Shown here: piece by piece, positions 35,061 to 44,857 of the stretch
How the letters are laid out: the number at the start of each line of letters is the position of its first letter
Numbering within the stretch: position 1 is the stretch's first letter
Assembly (NCBI GenBank): GCA_003481775.1
Contig: QULU01000013.1
Location: forward strand, 1-64,000
Length of the DNA: 64,000 nucleotides
Origin: Clostridiaceae bacterium OM02-2AC
GTDB taxonomy: Bacteria > Bacillota_I > Bacilli_A > Erysipelotrichales > Erysipelotrichaceae
Direction of reading: 5' to 3'
The notes under the pieces: generated by a model
What the model saw: only the letters and a program-made list of their open reading frames with translations
The model's database searches: none
What the model was told of the DNA's origin: nothing
Position numbers and translations under genes: made by a program

Positions 35061-36482
35061 TTATTTTACTTCGATAATCTTCATTGTGTTGGTAGCGCCA
35101 TTTCCGACCGGATATCCGGCAACGATAATAATGGTTTCACCAACCTTGATACCCATTTCCTTCGCAATCGCTCTAGCCAGCTCACACTCGTTATTCTGGT
35201 TGTTCGCTACTTCTGAAAGAACAGTCGTAACACCCCAGTTCATAGCAAGAGAACGCTGTGTTTTTTCGTCAAATGTAACGGCGATAACTGGTGCTTCCGG
35301 ACGGAATTTTGAAATTCTTCTTGCTGTCGTACCGCTCTGTGTGAATGCAATAACTGCCGCAACATCCAATGCCATAGCTGTATCTGCTACGGAAATAGCG
35401 ATGGCATCATTCTTTGTTCTCTGGCTTGTCTTAATACTTGCCTTCAGACGGTCTCTAAACGGAATGGTTGGCTCCATTGCCTTCGCAATGCGATCCATTG
35501 TCTGTACAGCCTCAATCGGATACAGACCTGCAGCAGACTCTCCGCTCAGCATAATTGCATCCGTTCCGTCCAGCACGGCGTTGGCAACATCACTCGCCTC
35601 TGCACGCGTCGGTCTTGGATTTCCCTGCATAGACTCCAGCATATGTGTCGCAGTAACAACAGGTTTTCCCATTGCATTTGCTGTTTTGATGATTTTTTTC
35701 TGATAGATTGGTACCAGCTCAAAGGAAACGTCAACGCCAAGATCACCACGAGCTACCATGACACCATCAGCTACCTCCAGAATTTCTTCCAGATTGTCAA
35801 AGCCTTCCTGGTTTTCAATCTTTGGAATGATCTGAATATCCGGCTTTCCTTCTTCTCTTAAAATCTTACGGATCGCCAGGATATCTTCTTTTCTTCTTGT
35901 GAAGGATGCAGCGATGTAATCGACACCCATCTGACATCCGAAACGGATGTCTGCATCATCCTTCGGAGAGATGAATGGCATACTCAGCTTCACACCTGGC
36001 AGGTTACAGCCCTTTTTGCTCTTCAGCTGTCCCGGATTCTCAATACGGCACTTCAGCTCGCCTTCCTTCTTTTCCAGAATGGTCAGACGCATTTTTCCAT
36101 CATCGATCAGTATGGTTCCGCCAACTTCAACATCGTCGAAGATTTCCGGACACTGAATGTGGAATTTCTCGTGTGTTCCTAATATCTTTTCACGAACGAT
36201 GGTTACCATATCGCCCTTCTCATACGTTTCCACGCCGTTCTCAAATTCGCCCAGACGAACCTCTGGTCCCTTTGTATCCAGCAGAATTGCGATATTTTTT
36301 CCTGTTTCCTTAACGACCTCACGGATGTTCTTGATACGGTTTCCGTGTTCTTCAAAATCTCCGTGGGAGAAATTCAAACGGATGATGTTCATTCCGTTTT
36401 CGACGAGCTTCGTCATCATTTCCTTGCTTTCGGAAGCAGGGCCAATCGTACAAATAATCTTAGTTTTTCTGTTTGCTAGCAT
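35061..36482 (-). CDS. pyk: Pyruvate kinase
   Basis: Converts phosphoenolpyruvate and ADP to pyruvate and ATP. RKTKIICTIGPAS at the start, IIRLNFSHGD, LDTKGPEVR and the active-site IIPKIENQEGFDNL are family hallmarks. MVARGDLGV and TATHMLESM follow, and the C-terminal allosteric domain ends at EVK. The length of 473 residues is the short form without the extra phosphoenolpyruvate-utilizing domain of Bacillus enzymes. It lies 49 bases downstream of pfkA, the usual glycolytic pair. Confidence 0.98.
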   Translation of the reverse strand: MLANRKTKIICTIGPASESKEMMTKLVENGMNIIRLNFSHGDFEEHGNRIKNIREVVKETGKNIAILLDTKGPEVRLGEFENGVETYEKGDMVTIVREKILGTHEKFHIQCPEIFDDVEVGGTILIDDGKMRLTILEKKEGELKCRIENPGQLKSKKGCNLPGVKLSMPFISPKDDADIRFGCQMGVDYIAASFTRRKEDILAIRKILREEGKPDIQIIPKIENQEGFDNLEEILEVADGVMVARGDLGVDVSFELVPIYQKKIIKTANAMGKPVVTATHMLESMQGNPRPTRAEASDVANAVLDGTDAIMLSGESAAGLYPIEAVQTMDRIAKAMEPTIPFRDRLKASIKTSQRTKNDAIAISVADTAMALDVAAVIAFTQSGTTARRISKFRPEAPVIAVTFDEKTQRSLAMNWGVTTVLSEVANNQNNECELARAIAKEMGIKVGETIIIVAGYPVGNGATNTMKIIEVK

Positions 36483-36531
36483 GTTAATTTCCTTTCCTAA
36501 TTACCTAATAAAAACTGCGAGAAGCAACCTT

Positions 36532-37494
36532 CTATACCAGTCTGTCGAATAAATTCTGCAATCTCTTGCGTGATTCTCTTGGCATATTCAACGCCTCTTC
36601 GATTGGTACTGATACAATCTGGTTGTCCTTAATGCTGACACACTGGCCTCCTACACCCTGCATCAGCAGATCCACCGCTTTCTCTCCCATACGGGATGCC
36701 AATACTCGATCTGTCGGTGTCGGTGACCCTCCACGCTGAACGTGTCCAAGCACCGTGGCTCTACCTGAAAATCCAGTATTTAAGCTTACCTTTTTGGCAA
36801 ATTGGTGAACATCTGTAATTTTTTCTGAAATGACTACAATCGCATGACGCTTTTTCTTGATTAAATCAAAATCACGCAGTCTCTCCAGCACTTCACCTTC
36901 CTCGAAGCCTGTAGAGGATGTAATAACAATTTCAGCACCGCATGCTATTCCTGACCAGATCGCCAGATCCCCGCAGCGGTTTCCCATAACTTCTACAATC
37001 GAACAGCGATGATGAGAGCTTGATGTATCTCTCAGTTTATCGACTGCCTCTACGATTGTCGTCAGAGCTGTATCAAACCCTATCGTAAAGTCTGTGCATG
37101 TGATGTCGTTATCAATGGTACCCGGCAATCCGATACAGTTGATTCCCATTTCCGTCAGTGCTAGAGCACCGCGATAAGAACCATCACCACCAATGACTAC
37201 GATAGCCTCAATTCCACGTTTTTTTAACTGCTGAACTGCTTTATTACGCACTTCAATATCCTTAAATTCGGGAAGTCGGGCAGACCCTAGAATCGTTCCG
37301 CCGCGGTCGATGATCTCACCGACGCTGGCTTTTGTCAAAGGCTCAATATAGCCTTCCACCATTCCTTTGTATCCATCGTAAATACCAAAGACTTCGATTC
37401 CACTGTTGAGTGCAACCCTTGTGACGGCGCGAATTGCAGCATTCATTCCAGGTGCATCTCCACCGGAAGTAAGAACACCAATACGTTTTACCAT
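36532..37494 (-). CDS. pfkA: 6-phosphofructokinase (ATP-dependent)
   Basis: Phosphorylates fructose 6-phosphate at C1. KRIGVLTSGGDAPGMNAAIRA is the ATP-binding start, GGDGSYRGA the second nucleotide motif and TIDNDITCTDFTIGFDTA contains the catalytic Asp in the TxDxD-type loop. GHVQRGGSPTPTDR binds sugar phosphate. The length of about 320 residues matches bacterial homotetrameric enzymes. The start at 37494 has GGAGG upstream. It follows dnaI by 57 bases. Confidence 0.98.
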   Translation of the reverse strand: MVKRIGVLTSGGDAPGMNAAIRAVTRVALNSGIEVFGIYDGYKGMVEGYIEPLTKASVGEIIDRGGTILGSARLPEFKDIEVRNKAVQQLKKRGIEAIVVIGGDGSYRGALALTEMGINCIGLPGTIDNDITCTDFTIGFDTALTTIVEAVDKLRDTSSSHHRCSIVEVMGNRCGDLAIWSGIACGAEIVITSSTGFEEGEVLERLRDFDLIKKKRHAIVVISEKITDVHQFAKKVSLNTGFSGRATVLGHVQRGGSPTPTDRVLASRMGEKAVDLLMQGVGGQCVSIKDNQIVSVPIEEALNMPRESRKRLQNLFDRLV

Positions 37495-37551
37495 AAAAAT
37501 TCCTCCATTCACGGTTACTATGATACCATTATATTACAATTTTTACTAGCA

Positions 37552-38466
37552 TTATTTTCGTCTTGTTTCGCCTTTTATAAATATTTCACAAGACAATGCA
37601 CGGATGCGTTCCAGCAGCCGCTCAGCCGCTACTGGCTCACTGCTTTTGCTTGCTGCCGCACACAGACGCTGCTTCAGCTCCTCCATGGAATAATTGCTTG
37701 TAAAGATCGTCAGGCGCCGTTTTTCCATACGAGCATCCATCAGCGGAAGCAGAATGTCATCCCGGCTCCAGGCTGTGACACTCTCACCGCCGATATCATC
37801 AAACACAACAACCTCAGCATTGCGAATGCTGCGAAGCCTTGCCTCCATAGCATCCGGATCATGAAACAAAAGCTTCAAATCGGAAATCAGCTTGGGAACA
37901 TTGACAAATGCCACACGTTTCTTTTGCTTGGCATAATAGTTGCACATGCCGGCCGCCAGCCAGCTTTTTCCGGCACCCGGCTTTCCCCATAAGTATAGAC
38001 CCTTTTGCGGATGTTCATTCATTAACAGGTCAATAACCTTCGCAACTGATGTCTTATATTCAACAGCCTCATTTTGCAGGCTCAGGCACGGAACATCCAC
38101 CAGCAGGTAATCCTCCAGCATATCCATCTGCTTATAGTAGCAACGATGTGCATACTGCTTCTGCTGTTCCTTATAATATGTACAATGCTCAACTCGATTC
38201 ATCAGCATTCCATCCAGATACAGATCGATGCGTGTCCCCGTTTCCGGCTGCCGGCAGAAATCCAAGCCGCAACAGCTTTCACACTTTTCCATCACAGCTG
38301 TCCAATCCGCAAATTTTCCACTGTGATCCCACACAAAGTCCTCATCGCAGCCATAGCGTTTCAGCCAGGCAAGTACATGGTCATTTTTCATCAGCTGCGC
38401 AACAAGTGCCTCTTTTTTCTTTTTCTGTTCCTCGCTCAGTGTAAATGCAAATGATAATTTTTCCAT
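37552..38466 (-). CDS. dnaI: Primosomal helicase loader DnaI
   Basis: An AAA+ loader that places the replicative helicase at origins and restart sites. The N-terminal part carries cysteines (KCESCCGLDFC and EHCTYY) of the kind that bind zinc in DnaI. The AAA+ core has Walker A LYLWGKPGAGKSWL and Walker B VVVFDDIGGE, then sensor TIFTSNYSM. It abuts dnaB with no spacing, and GAGAGGTGAG within the end of dnaB serves as ribosome binding site. Confidence 0.95.
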   Translation of the reverse strand: MEKLSFAFTLSEEQKKKKEALVAQLMKNDHVLAWLKRYGCDEDFVWDHSGKFADWTAVMEKCESCCGLDFCRQPETGTRIDLYLDGMLMNRVEHCTYYKEQQKQYAHRCYYKQMDMLEDYLLVDVPCLSLQNEAVEYKTSVAKVIDLLMNEHPQKGLYLWGKPGAGKSWLAAGMCNYYAKQKKRVAFVNVPKLISDLKLLFHDPDAMEARLRSIRNAEVVVFDDIGGESVTAWSRDDILLPLMDARMEKRRLTIFTSNYSMEELKQRLCAAASKSSEPVAAERLLERIRALSCEIFIKGETRRK

Positions 38467-39663
38467 TTACTCACCTCTCAGTTTCTTCATTTTCTGCAGC
38501 AGCTCATCTTCATCGAAATCTTCTACATCAACCTTGATCTCCTCCTGATTATGATACCAGGACGGCAGCTCCTTTTTCTGTGCCGGCTTACGGCGGCTGC
38601 TCTTTTCTTCCGCCTCGCCTTGAATCTGCGCCAGCGCTTTTTCACTCGTATCGATTTCCAGACGCACCCAGGTACTGGCAACCTTTTCGACATACGCCTT
38701 CGGAAACTGCTGATTTTTCGTTTTCAGCACGTACTCAATCAATACGTTGACAACCTCCGGCTTCATTTTGAAATCGGAAATCAGCGCTTCAATCAGATAC
38801 TTATCGCTGCGGCTAACCTCCACACCATGCTGCAGGTTCTGCAGAAAGCGAACCGGTGGAAGACGGTACGGATCGCGGTTATCCTCCGTGTGAAATTCGG
38901 ATTTACAGCTGCGCACCTTCTTTTTCAGCTGCTCTATATTGAGATCATTTGTTTTCAGGTTCATACTCTGGGAAACCAGCTTGCGCATGGTAATCTCATC
39001 AATGCCGTGAATCGTCGCTAGCTCCCCAATGATTCGCAGATTTTTCTCATTGCGGGCCGAAGAGGGAAACACCATTTGCGGCAGACCGGTTAAAAACCGA
39101 TCATAATTGAAGCTTAAAGGGATATCGTTGTGGTGCAGTAGATCCTGCTGCGGCTTCAGCTTGCGGAAATCCTCCTCCTGCACATCCTGCCAGTCCTCCT
39201 TCAGAACATTCACAAAAGGGATAGTAATTTCCTGATACTCCGACTTATCCTCATAGGGCTTGGCGAAGCTCAGCTTGTTGAACTCATATACATCCTTCCC
39301 CATTTCCTTCAGATACAGACGTCCAAACACCTCATGTCTTAGAAATTCATTGCCGTCCTTGGGCATGAACACCTGATACAGGTAGCTGTTTTTCGCAGCA
39401 TCATAAAAGGTTTTCACCAGCAGATACTGCTCCAGCACATGACGGCTTTTCTCCATGTTTTCCATGCTCAGCTTACTGATTGTCTGAATCAGGATATGAT
39501 TGCGAATCTTCTGATTTCTCGTACCGATGCTGACCAGCGTATGATACAGTGCCGCTGCATCGCTGCCGATTAGGGGAACATACAGCATGGTAAAGGAAGC
39601 ATAGCGCTCCGCCGTCATTTCGCCCTGTACCTCAATACGACATTTATCCTCTTTTCTGTTCAC
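38467..39663 (-). CDS. dnaB: Replication initiation and membrane attachment protein DnaB
   Basis: A Bacillota-type DnaB (helicase co-loader, not the helicase) of 398 residues with the DnaB/DnaD winged-helix N terminus and a C-terminal DDBH2-like domain, including YLIEALISDFKMKPEVVNVLIEYVL. It helps load helicase with DnaI and DnaD. A GTG start at 39663 is preceded by GAGGTG. It lies in the classic polA-mutM-coaE-dnaB-dnaI order. Confidence 0.92.
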   Translation of the reverse strand: MNRKEDKCRIEVQGEMTAERYASFTMLYVPLIGSDAAALYHTLVSIGTRNQKIRNHILIQTISKLSMENMEKSRHVLEQYLLVKTFYDAAKNSYLYQVFMPKDGNEFLRHEVFGRLYLKEMGKDVYEFNKLSFAKPYEDKSEYQEITIPFVNVLKEDWQDVQEEDFRKLKPQQDLLHHNDIPLSFNYDRFLTGLPQMVFPSSARNEKNLRIIGELATIHGIDEITMRKLVSQSMNLKTNDLNIEQLKKKVRSCKSEFHTEDNRDPYRLPPVRFLQNLQHGVEVSRSDKYLIEALISDFKMKPEVVNVLIEYVLKTKNQQFPKAYVEKVASTWVRLEIDTSEKALAQIQGEAEEKSSRRKPAQKKELPSWYHNQEEIKVDVEDFDEDELLQKMKKLRGE

Positions 39664-39667
39664 ACAC

Positions 39668-40261
39668 TCACCTCAACTGCCTCTTCATGTTCAGTATATC
39701 ACAAATCTGTCTTTTCAGACTTGCTGAATCGCTGTTATTGTAAAAAACGACATCCGCCCGCTTTATTTTTTCCTGCTGCGGCAGCTGATGCCGTAAGCGG
39801 CGCAGCGCTTCCTCTTTGGAAATATGGCGATACAGCTTTAAACGGGATAACAGCAGCTCCTCATCACAGGCCACAACCCAGACCTCATCAAAGGCATTCT
39901 CCCAGTGTACCTCAAAGAGCAGCGGCACCTCCACAACGACTAGTGCCTCCGTCGCATGGAATGCAAGCTCTTCAAAAATACGTTTCTTTATCAGTGGATG
40001 CAAAATCCCCTCTGCCTGTCTTTTTTTCTCAGGATCACAAAAGATCAGATCACTCATCCGCTGGGGCATGATATTGCCCTCGTCATCCAGAATATCGGAC
40101 CCAAACATCTGGATCAGCGCTGTATAGCCTTCCTCTTGCTTCTGCAGCAGCTGTGCATTCACGGCATCACAATCCAGCACCGTAATGCCCTCCTCCTGCA
40201 ATATCCGGATCACACTCGATTTTCCGGCACCCATGACACCGGTCAGTCCAATTGTTCTCAT
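39668..40261 (-). CDS. coaE: Dephospho-CoA kinase
   Basis: Performs the last step of coenzyme A synthesis, phosphorylating the 3' hydroxyl of dephospho-CoA. The P-loop is IGLTGVMGAGKSSV, VLDCDAVNAQLL is the substrate motif, HPLIKKRIFEEL and VVEVPLLFE are family segments. The start at 40261 forms an ATGA overlap with the mutM stop and matches the usual CoaE N terminus; an ATG five codons upstream is possible. About 197 residues, normal size. Confidence 0.96.
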   Translation of the reverse strand: MRTIGLTGVMGAGKSSVIRILQEEGITVLDCDAVNAQLLQKQEEGYTALIQMFGSDILDDEGNIMPQRMSDLIFCDPEKKRQAEGILHPLIKKRIFEELAFHATEALVVVEVPLLFEVHWENAFDEVWVVACDEELLLSRLKLYRHISKEEALRRLRHQLPQQEKIKRADVVFYNNSDSASLKRQICDILNMKRQLR

Positions 40262-41088
40262 CTTCTGCGCTGGCATGTCGGACAGAAACAGGTTCCCCGT
40301 GTTGCGACAACAATTTTCTTAATTGTCGTTTTGCATACCGGACATGCCTCTCCTTTCTTTGCGTGCACCTTCAGCTTTAGCTGAAAGCGGCCATCCACAC
40401 CAAGCTGTGAGGTATACGAACGAATCGTTGTTCCTCCGGCCCGTATCGCACCGCTTAGGATGCGGCGGATATGATAGATCAGCTCCTCAAAATCCTTTTT
40501 CCGCAAATGACTGATCATAGTTTGGGGATGCATACGCATGGCAAAGCAGATTTCATCCGCATAGATATTGCCGATACCGGCAATATAGCGCTGATCCAGC
40601 AGCACAGCCTTCAGCGCGGTCTTTTTCTTATGCAGTGTGTGATACAGCCACTCTGCCGTAATACGCTCATCGAAGGCATCATAGCCGATATTTTTAAAGC
40701 ATGGATAGGATGAAACATCCGCACGCTTTTCATACAGATACATCTTACCGAATTTTCTTGTATCATGATAACGCAGCTGCCGTCCATCACTTAGCTGCAG
40801 GATCACATGGACATGCTTATCATAGGGCTCCTGCGGCTGCTGGACATAAAACTTCCCCTCCATACGCATATGGCAGATCCATTCCATATCCCCCAAATCA
40901 AAGCGCATATATTTTCCATGGCGGTGATATCCCTGTATCGTTTTTCCAGCAATATCCCTGCAGAAGGTCGCTGCATCCGGATAAGCTATAATGTTATTCC
41001 AGAACACCTCACAGCCGGTAATCATCACGTGATCCAGCTGGTGCTCCAATGTTCTGACAACCGTTTCAACCTCTGGAAGCTCCGGCAT
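40258..41088 (-). CDS. mutM: Formamidopyrimidine-DNA glycosylase
   Basis: A bifunctional glycosylase/AP lyase that removes 8-oxoguanine and formamidopyrimidines. The N terminus PELPEVETVVRTL supplies catalytic Pro2 and Glu3. RRHGKYMRFDL- and RxxxxDxRxFG-type segments follow (here KYMRFDL and YHDTRKFGKM), then the H2TH motif AGIGNIYADEICF and a four-cysteine zinc finger CPVCKTTI ... CFCPTCQ. The start at 41088 has AGGTG six bases upstream and places Pro second. Confidence 0.97.
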   Translation of the reverse strand: MPELPEVETVVRTLEHQLDHVMITGCEVFWNNIIAYPDAATFCRDIAGKTIQGYHRHGKYMRFDLGDMEWICHMRMEGKFYVQQPQEPYDKHVHVILQLSDGRQLRYHDTRKFGKMYLYEKRADVSSYPCFKNIGYDAFDERITAEWLYHTLHKKKTALKAVLLDQRYIAGIGNIYADEICFAMRMHPQTMISHLRKKDFEELIYHIRRILSGAIRAGGTTIRSYTSQLGVDGRFQLKLKVHAKKGEACPVCKTTIKKIVVATRGTCFCPTCQRRR

Positions 41089-41097
41089 ATTCTTCAC

Positions 41098-43683
41098 CTA
41101 CTTTGCATCATACCAGGTCTTGCCGATATTCGCCTCGGCAATCAGCGGTACACGCAGCTTCATCGCTGTCTGCATGCCCTCCTCGACAATGGTCCTCATC
41201 TGTTCCAGTTCCTCTTCCCAGACATCAAAAATCAATTCATCGTGAATCTGCAGAATCATACGGGATTTCACCTGTTCCTCCTGCATCCGCTTATATATAT
41301 GAATCATGGCAAGCTTGATCAAATCAGCAGCACTCCCCTGAATCGGTGCATTCATGGCCGCACGCTTTCCGAATTCCCGCATCATATAATTCTTATCGCT
41401 GATTTCCTTGATATAGCGGCGGCGGTTGAACAGCGTTTTCACATAGCCATGCTCCTCACAGAATGCTATCGTCGTATCCATAAAGCTTTTAATATTCGGA
41501 TAGGATGCAAAATACTTATCAATAAAGGCATGTGCCTCCTTACGGGTAATACCCAGCTGCTCACTCAATCCGAAATCACTCTGTCCGTAAACAATACCGA
41601 AGTTTACCGTTTTTGCACTTCTTCGCATATTGGCATCCACTGCATCGTGTTCCACATCAAATATCTGCATTGCCGTTTTTGTATGAATATCAATGCCATG
41701 GTTAAAGGCATCGATCATCACTTCTTCATTGGCCATATGTGCCAGCATGCGAAGCTCAATCTGGGAGTAATCCGCAGATAGCAGCACATGTCCCTCACTG
41801 GCAACAAACGCCTTGCGAATTTCCTTTCCCTCCTCATCCCGCACAGAGATATTCTGCAGGTTTGGCTCCGAGGAGGACAAACGGCCGGTCTGTGTCTGAA
41901 TCTGATTGAATATTGTATGAATCTTTCCATCCTTTAAAACATGTCTGCTCAAGCCTACCGCATAGGTCGAATAGATTTTCTGATACTTGCGATGCTCCAG
42001 CAAAAGTGGAATGATGGGATGCTGGGATGCCAGCTTTTCCAATACATCCGCTGCCGTGCTTCGCTTCTTGCCTGCCTTCAAGCCAAGCTCATCATACAGA
42101 ATACCGGCGAGCTGCTTCGGGGAATTGATATTGAATTCCATACCGGCAATCTCGTATATCTTTGCACTCAGGGCATCGATTTTATCACTGGTCGCTTTTG
42201 CGATTTCATCCAGAGTGGAAAGGCTGGTAACAACCCCCTCCTGTTCCATCGCATACAGCACATGCGTCAGCGGCATTTCAATGGTAGTAAACAGCTCCTT
42301 CATTTCCATTTCCTGTAACGCTGAATCCAGTTCAGCAACTAAATCCTGCAAATGATCGGCCTGCACCATGGCATAGCGGGCAGCCTCCTCACTGTCCACC
42401 AGCTTTCCCTTGCCCTTTTTACCAAACACATCATCCTTTAACAGACTGCGGTCAAACTGATATTTCTCTGCCAGCTTATCGTAATCCGACAGTGTTCCAT
42501 CCACGAGGAATGCCGCAATCATGACATCAAACGTTACATCCGCAAAGGGGATTTTATTTTTATGCAGAGCGTGATAGAAGTTTTTCGCATCATATACCGC
42601 CTTACCGTTTTCTTCCTTCAGCCATCCCAAAAGGGCTGCGTCCTGCAGGGCATCTGACAGCTCTATGTATTCCGTGCGATCCTGCAGACTGATGGCAAAG
42701 CCATACAGCTGGGCATCATAATAGCTTTCATTATCCACATTGGCATACACCAATGCCCCATCCTGTAAAAGATCAGGCGAAATCTGCTTCACGATCGTGC
42801 GGCTGCCTTCCTTTTTCACCTCTCTGGTGTCCATGGTATCCTTCACAAAGCTCTTCATTTCATATTTCACGAAGAACTCATGCAGCGCTTCCCCCGGCTC
42901 CTTCAGCATCATATCCGCAAAAGGCAGCGGAATTTCAGCATCCACCTTGATGGTCGCAAGATACTTGGATAAAAATGCCTTTTCCTTATCCGTTTCCAGC
43001 TTTTCCTTCAGCTTGCCCTTGATTTCATCGATATGCGCATACACGTTATCCACGGTTTCATATTCACTCAAAAGCTTCAGTGCCGTCTTCTCACCAATGC
43101 CCTTCACACCCGGTATGTTATCCGCAGTATCCCCCATCAGCGCCTTCAGATCAATAATCTGTGACGGTACAATTCCCATGCTTTCCTTCAGCTTTGCCTC
43201 ATCCATGACCTCCATTTCCGTGATACCCTTTTTCATCAGATAGACATCCGTTGTCGGATCGATCAGCTGCAGGAGGTCACGGTCACTGGATAAGATATGT
43301 ATTTCCACATCCGGATATTGCTTTGCCATACTACCGATGATATCATCCGCTTCGATTCCCTCGCATTCATAGCGCTTCATACCATAGGCATCCAGGTATT
43401 CACGGGCAATCGGAAACTGTACGATCAGCTCCTGATCCAGTTCTTTTCTGGTTCCCTTATATTCCGTATACGTCTCATGCCGAAAGGTCGGCTTGCCTGC
43501 ATCCCATGCGACCAGCACCGCATCCGGCTCCACCATGGACAGTGCCTTGTTGATCATCGTGATAAAGCCATATACTGCATTGGTCGGCACACCATTGCTC
43601 GTTTTCATCATTCTTCCATATACTGTTGCGTAGTATGCACGAAACAGCATGGAATTTCCATCAATCAGTAAAAGTTTTTTCAT
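41098..43683 (-). CDS. polA: DNA polymerase I
   Basis: An 861-residue polymerase for Okazaki-fragment processing and repair. The N-terminal 5' nuclease domain (about 1-295) has KKLLLIDGNSMLFRAYY and GIEADDIIGSMA, and PGVKGIGEKTALKLL is the helix-hairpin-helix. The middle 3' exonuclease-like domain appears to lack the DxE active site, as in Bacillus. The polymerase domain has LLSADYSQIELRMLAH, KTVNFGIVYGQSDFGLS and LQIHDELIFDV. The start at 43683 has GGAGG. First gene of the polA-dnaI operon. Confidence 0.98.
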   Translation of the reverse strand: MKKLLLIDGNSMLFRAYYATVYGRMMKTSNGVPTNAVYGFITMINKALSMVEPDAVLVAWDAGKPTFRHETYTEYKGTRKELDQELIVQFPIAREYLDAYGMKRYECEGIEADDIIGSMAKQYPDVEIHILSSDRDLLQLIDPTTDVYLMKKGITEMEVMDEAKLKESMGIVPSQIIDLKALMGDTADNIPGVKGIGEKTALKLLSEYETVDNVYAHIDEIKGKLKEKLETDKEKAFLSKYLATIKVDAEIPLPFADMMLKEPGEALHEFFVKYEMKSFVKDTMDTREVKKEGSRTIVKQISPDLLQDGALVYANVDNESYYDAQLYGFAISLQDRTEYIELSDALQDAALLGWLKEENGKAVYDAKNFYHALHKNKIPFADVTFDVMIAAFLVDGTLSDYDKLAEKYQFDRSLLKDDVFGKKGKGKLVDSEEAARYAMVQADHLQDLVAELDSALQEMEMKELFTTIEMPLTHVLYAMEQEGVVTSLSTLDEIAKATSDKIDALSAKIYEIAGMEFNINSPKQLAGILYDELGLKAGKKRSTAADVLEKLASQHPIIPLLLEHRKYQKIYSTYAVGLSRHVLKDGKIHTIFNQIQTQTGRLSSSEPNLQNISVRDEEGKEIRKAFVASEGHVLLSADYSQIELRMLAHMANEEVMIDAFNHGIDIHTKTAMQIFDVEHDAVDANMRRSAKTVNFGIVYGQSDFGLSEQLGITRKEAHAFIDKYFASYPNIKSFMDTTIAFCEEHGYVKTLFNRRRYIKEISDKNYMMREFGKRAAMNAPIQGSAADLIKLAMIHIYKRMQEEQVKSRMILQIHDELIFDVWEEELEQMRTIVEEGMQTAMKLRVPLIAEANIGKTWYDAK

Positions 43684-43763
43684 TGGGGGTTCCTCCATAC
43701 GTTCTTATTTTACCACAGTTTTTGTTTCTTAGAAGAAGGATGCCTGATAAATTATCCAACTCA

Positions 43764-43790
43764 AAAGAAAAAGGTCCGGTTATGACCTTT
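43764..43790 (-). terminator. Terminator of the ZnuA-like gene
   Basis: AAAGGTC (43770-43776) pairs with GACCTTT (43784-43790), followed by TTCTTTT on the minus strand. Confidence 0.85.
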
Positions 43791-44745
43791 AGGATGCTAT
43801 GGATTCCAGTGCCTTCAGGTTATCGTACATAATCGTCAGATAATCCTTGCTGGCCTTTTTATCTTCGCTTGAAATGCTGGAGAGATTGTTCAAATTTACT
43901 GGTATCAGTGCCAGCTCATCGATTAGCTGCTGCTGCAGCTTCTCCATATCCTCACTCAGATTCTGTTCGATTGCAATATATCGCACATGATCGCTTTTGA
44001 TACGCTTTTTGATAGCCGCCAGCTGATCGCTTGTCGGAAGTGCTCCGTATTTGGACAAGGTTACCGGATATACCTTAATGCCATAGGATTTCTGCCAGTT
44101 TCCAAAGGATGGCGTCATGGATACAAAGCTAATGTTCATCTTGCCATCCGGAATAGCCTGAAAGTCTGCCTCCAGCCGGGCAAGATCCAATTCCAGAGCA
44201 TCGTAGTTCTCATCGAAAATATCCTTATACTGTGGATACTTCTGTACCAGATAGTCACGAATATCACTCGCCATGCTGGTCATTGCTACAGGATCCATCC
44301 AAAGCATGGGGTCTGCATCATAGGTATCCAGATTGGCAAATTCCTCACCTTCGTAATAAGGACCTTCCGTTCCTGCCGTTATGCCGTCAATCGTTGTTGA
44401 GGTATAGCGTTCAAATTTATAAATCGCACTCTTTGTCGCAAGATCCACCATATCCACTCCGGTATCCCGGATGTCATCCACATACAAATCCATATACGGC
44501 TCCAGGCCACCGATATAAAACAGAGCATCGCTGTTCTTTAAAATATCCTGAAAGCTGGATTTGATCTGGGCACGCTGAATCATCGTATTTTCTGTTATAT
44601 TGCTCACGGTTACATCATCACCGCCGATTCTTTCCACCAGATACTGTACAGGATATACGGTTGTGGCAATGCTTGGATTTTTCTCTTCACAGCCACTGAC
44701 AAGAAACAGCGCCAGTACAGATACAAGAAATAGTTTTATCTTCAT
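43789..44745 (-). CDS. ZnuA/cluster A-I type solute-binding lipoprotein lacking His ligands
   Basis: A 318-residue lipoprotein (lipobox VSGC, C19) with the fold pattern of manganese/zinc-binding proteins: TTVYPVQYLVERIGGDDVTVSN, a long central helix region and YGALPTSDQLAAI. The four positions that normally bind metal are altered: the DPHxYEP histidine region reads NTMIQRAQIKSS, DPHxWLDP reads DPMLWMDP, the HxAFGYF segment reads MTPSFGNW, and the C-terminal LDPL aspartate is not evident. No permease or ATPase is nearby. A different metal or ligand, or a non-transport role, is likely. Confidence 0.82.
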   Translation of the reverse strand: MKIKLFLVSVLALFLVSGCEEKNPSIATTVYPVQYLVERIGGDDVTVSNITENTMIQRAQIKSSFQDILKNSDALFYIGGLEPYMDLYVDDIRDTGVDMVDLATKSAIYKFERYTSTTIDGITAGTEGPYYEGEEFANLDTYDADPMLWMDPVAMTSMASDIRDYLVQKYPQYKDIFDENYDALELDLARLEADFQAIPDGKMNISFVSMTPSFGNWQKSYGIKVYPVTLSKYGALPTSDQLAAIKKRIKSDHVRYIAIEQNLSEDMEKLQQQLIDELALIPVNLNNLSSISSEDKKASKDYLTIMYDNLKALESIAS

Positions 44746-44768
44746 AGATCCTGCCTCCCTTGCGTTCC

Positions 44769-44798
44769 ATTATACCATTACATGCCCCTGCACGACAA
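44769..44798 (-). promoter_or_regulatory. Promoter of the ZnuA-like gene
   Basis: TATAAT (44769-44774) is 18 bases from TTGTCG (44793-44798) on the minus strand. GGGAGG and the ATG at 44745 follow. Confidence 0.65.
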
Positions 44799-44857
44799 TA
44801 GTCTTTGCAGCATGTGTCGCAAGGGTACCGCATCCCCCTTGAGTATATCACATTTCT

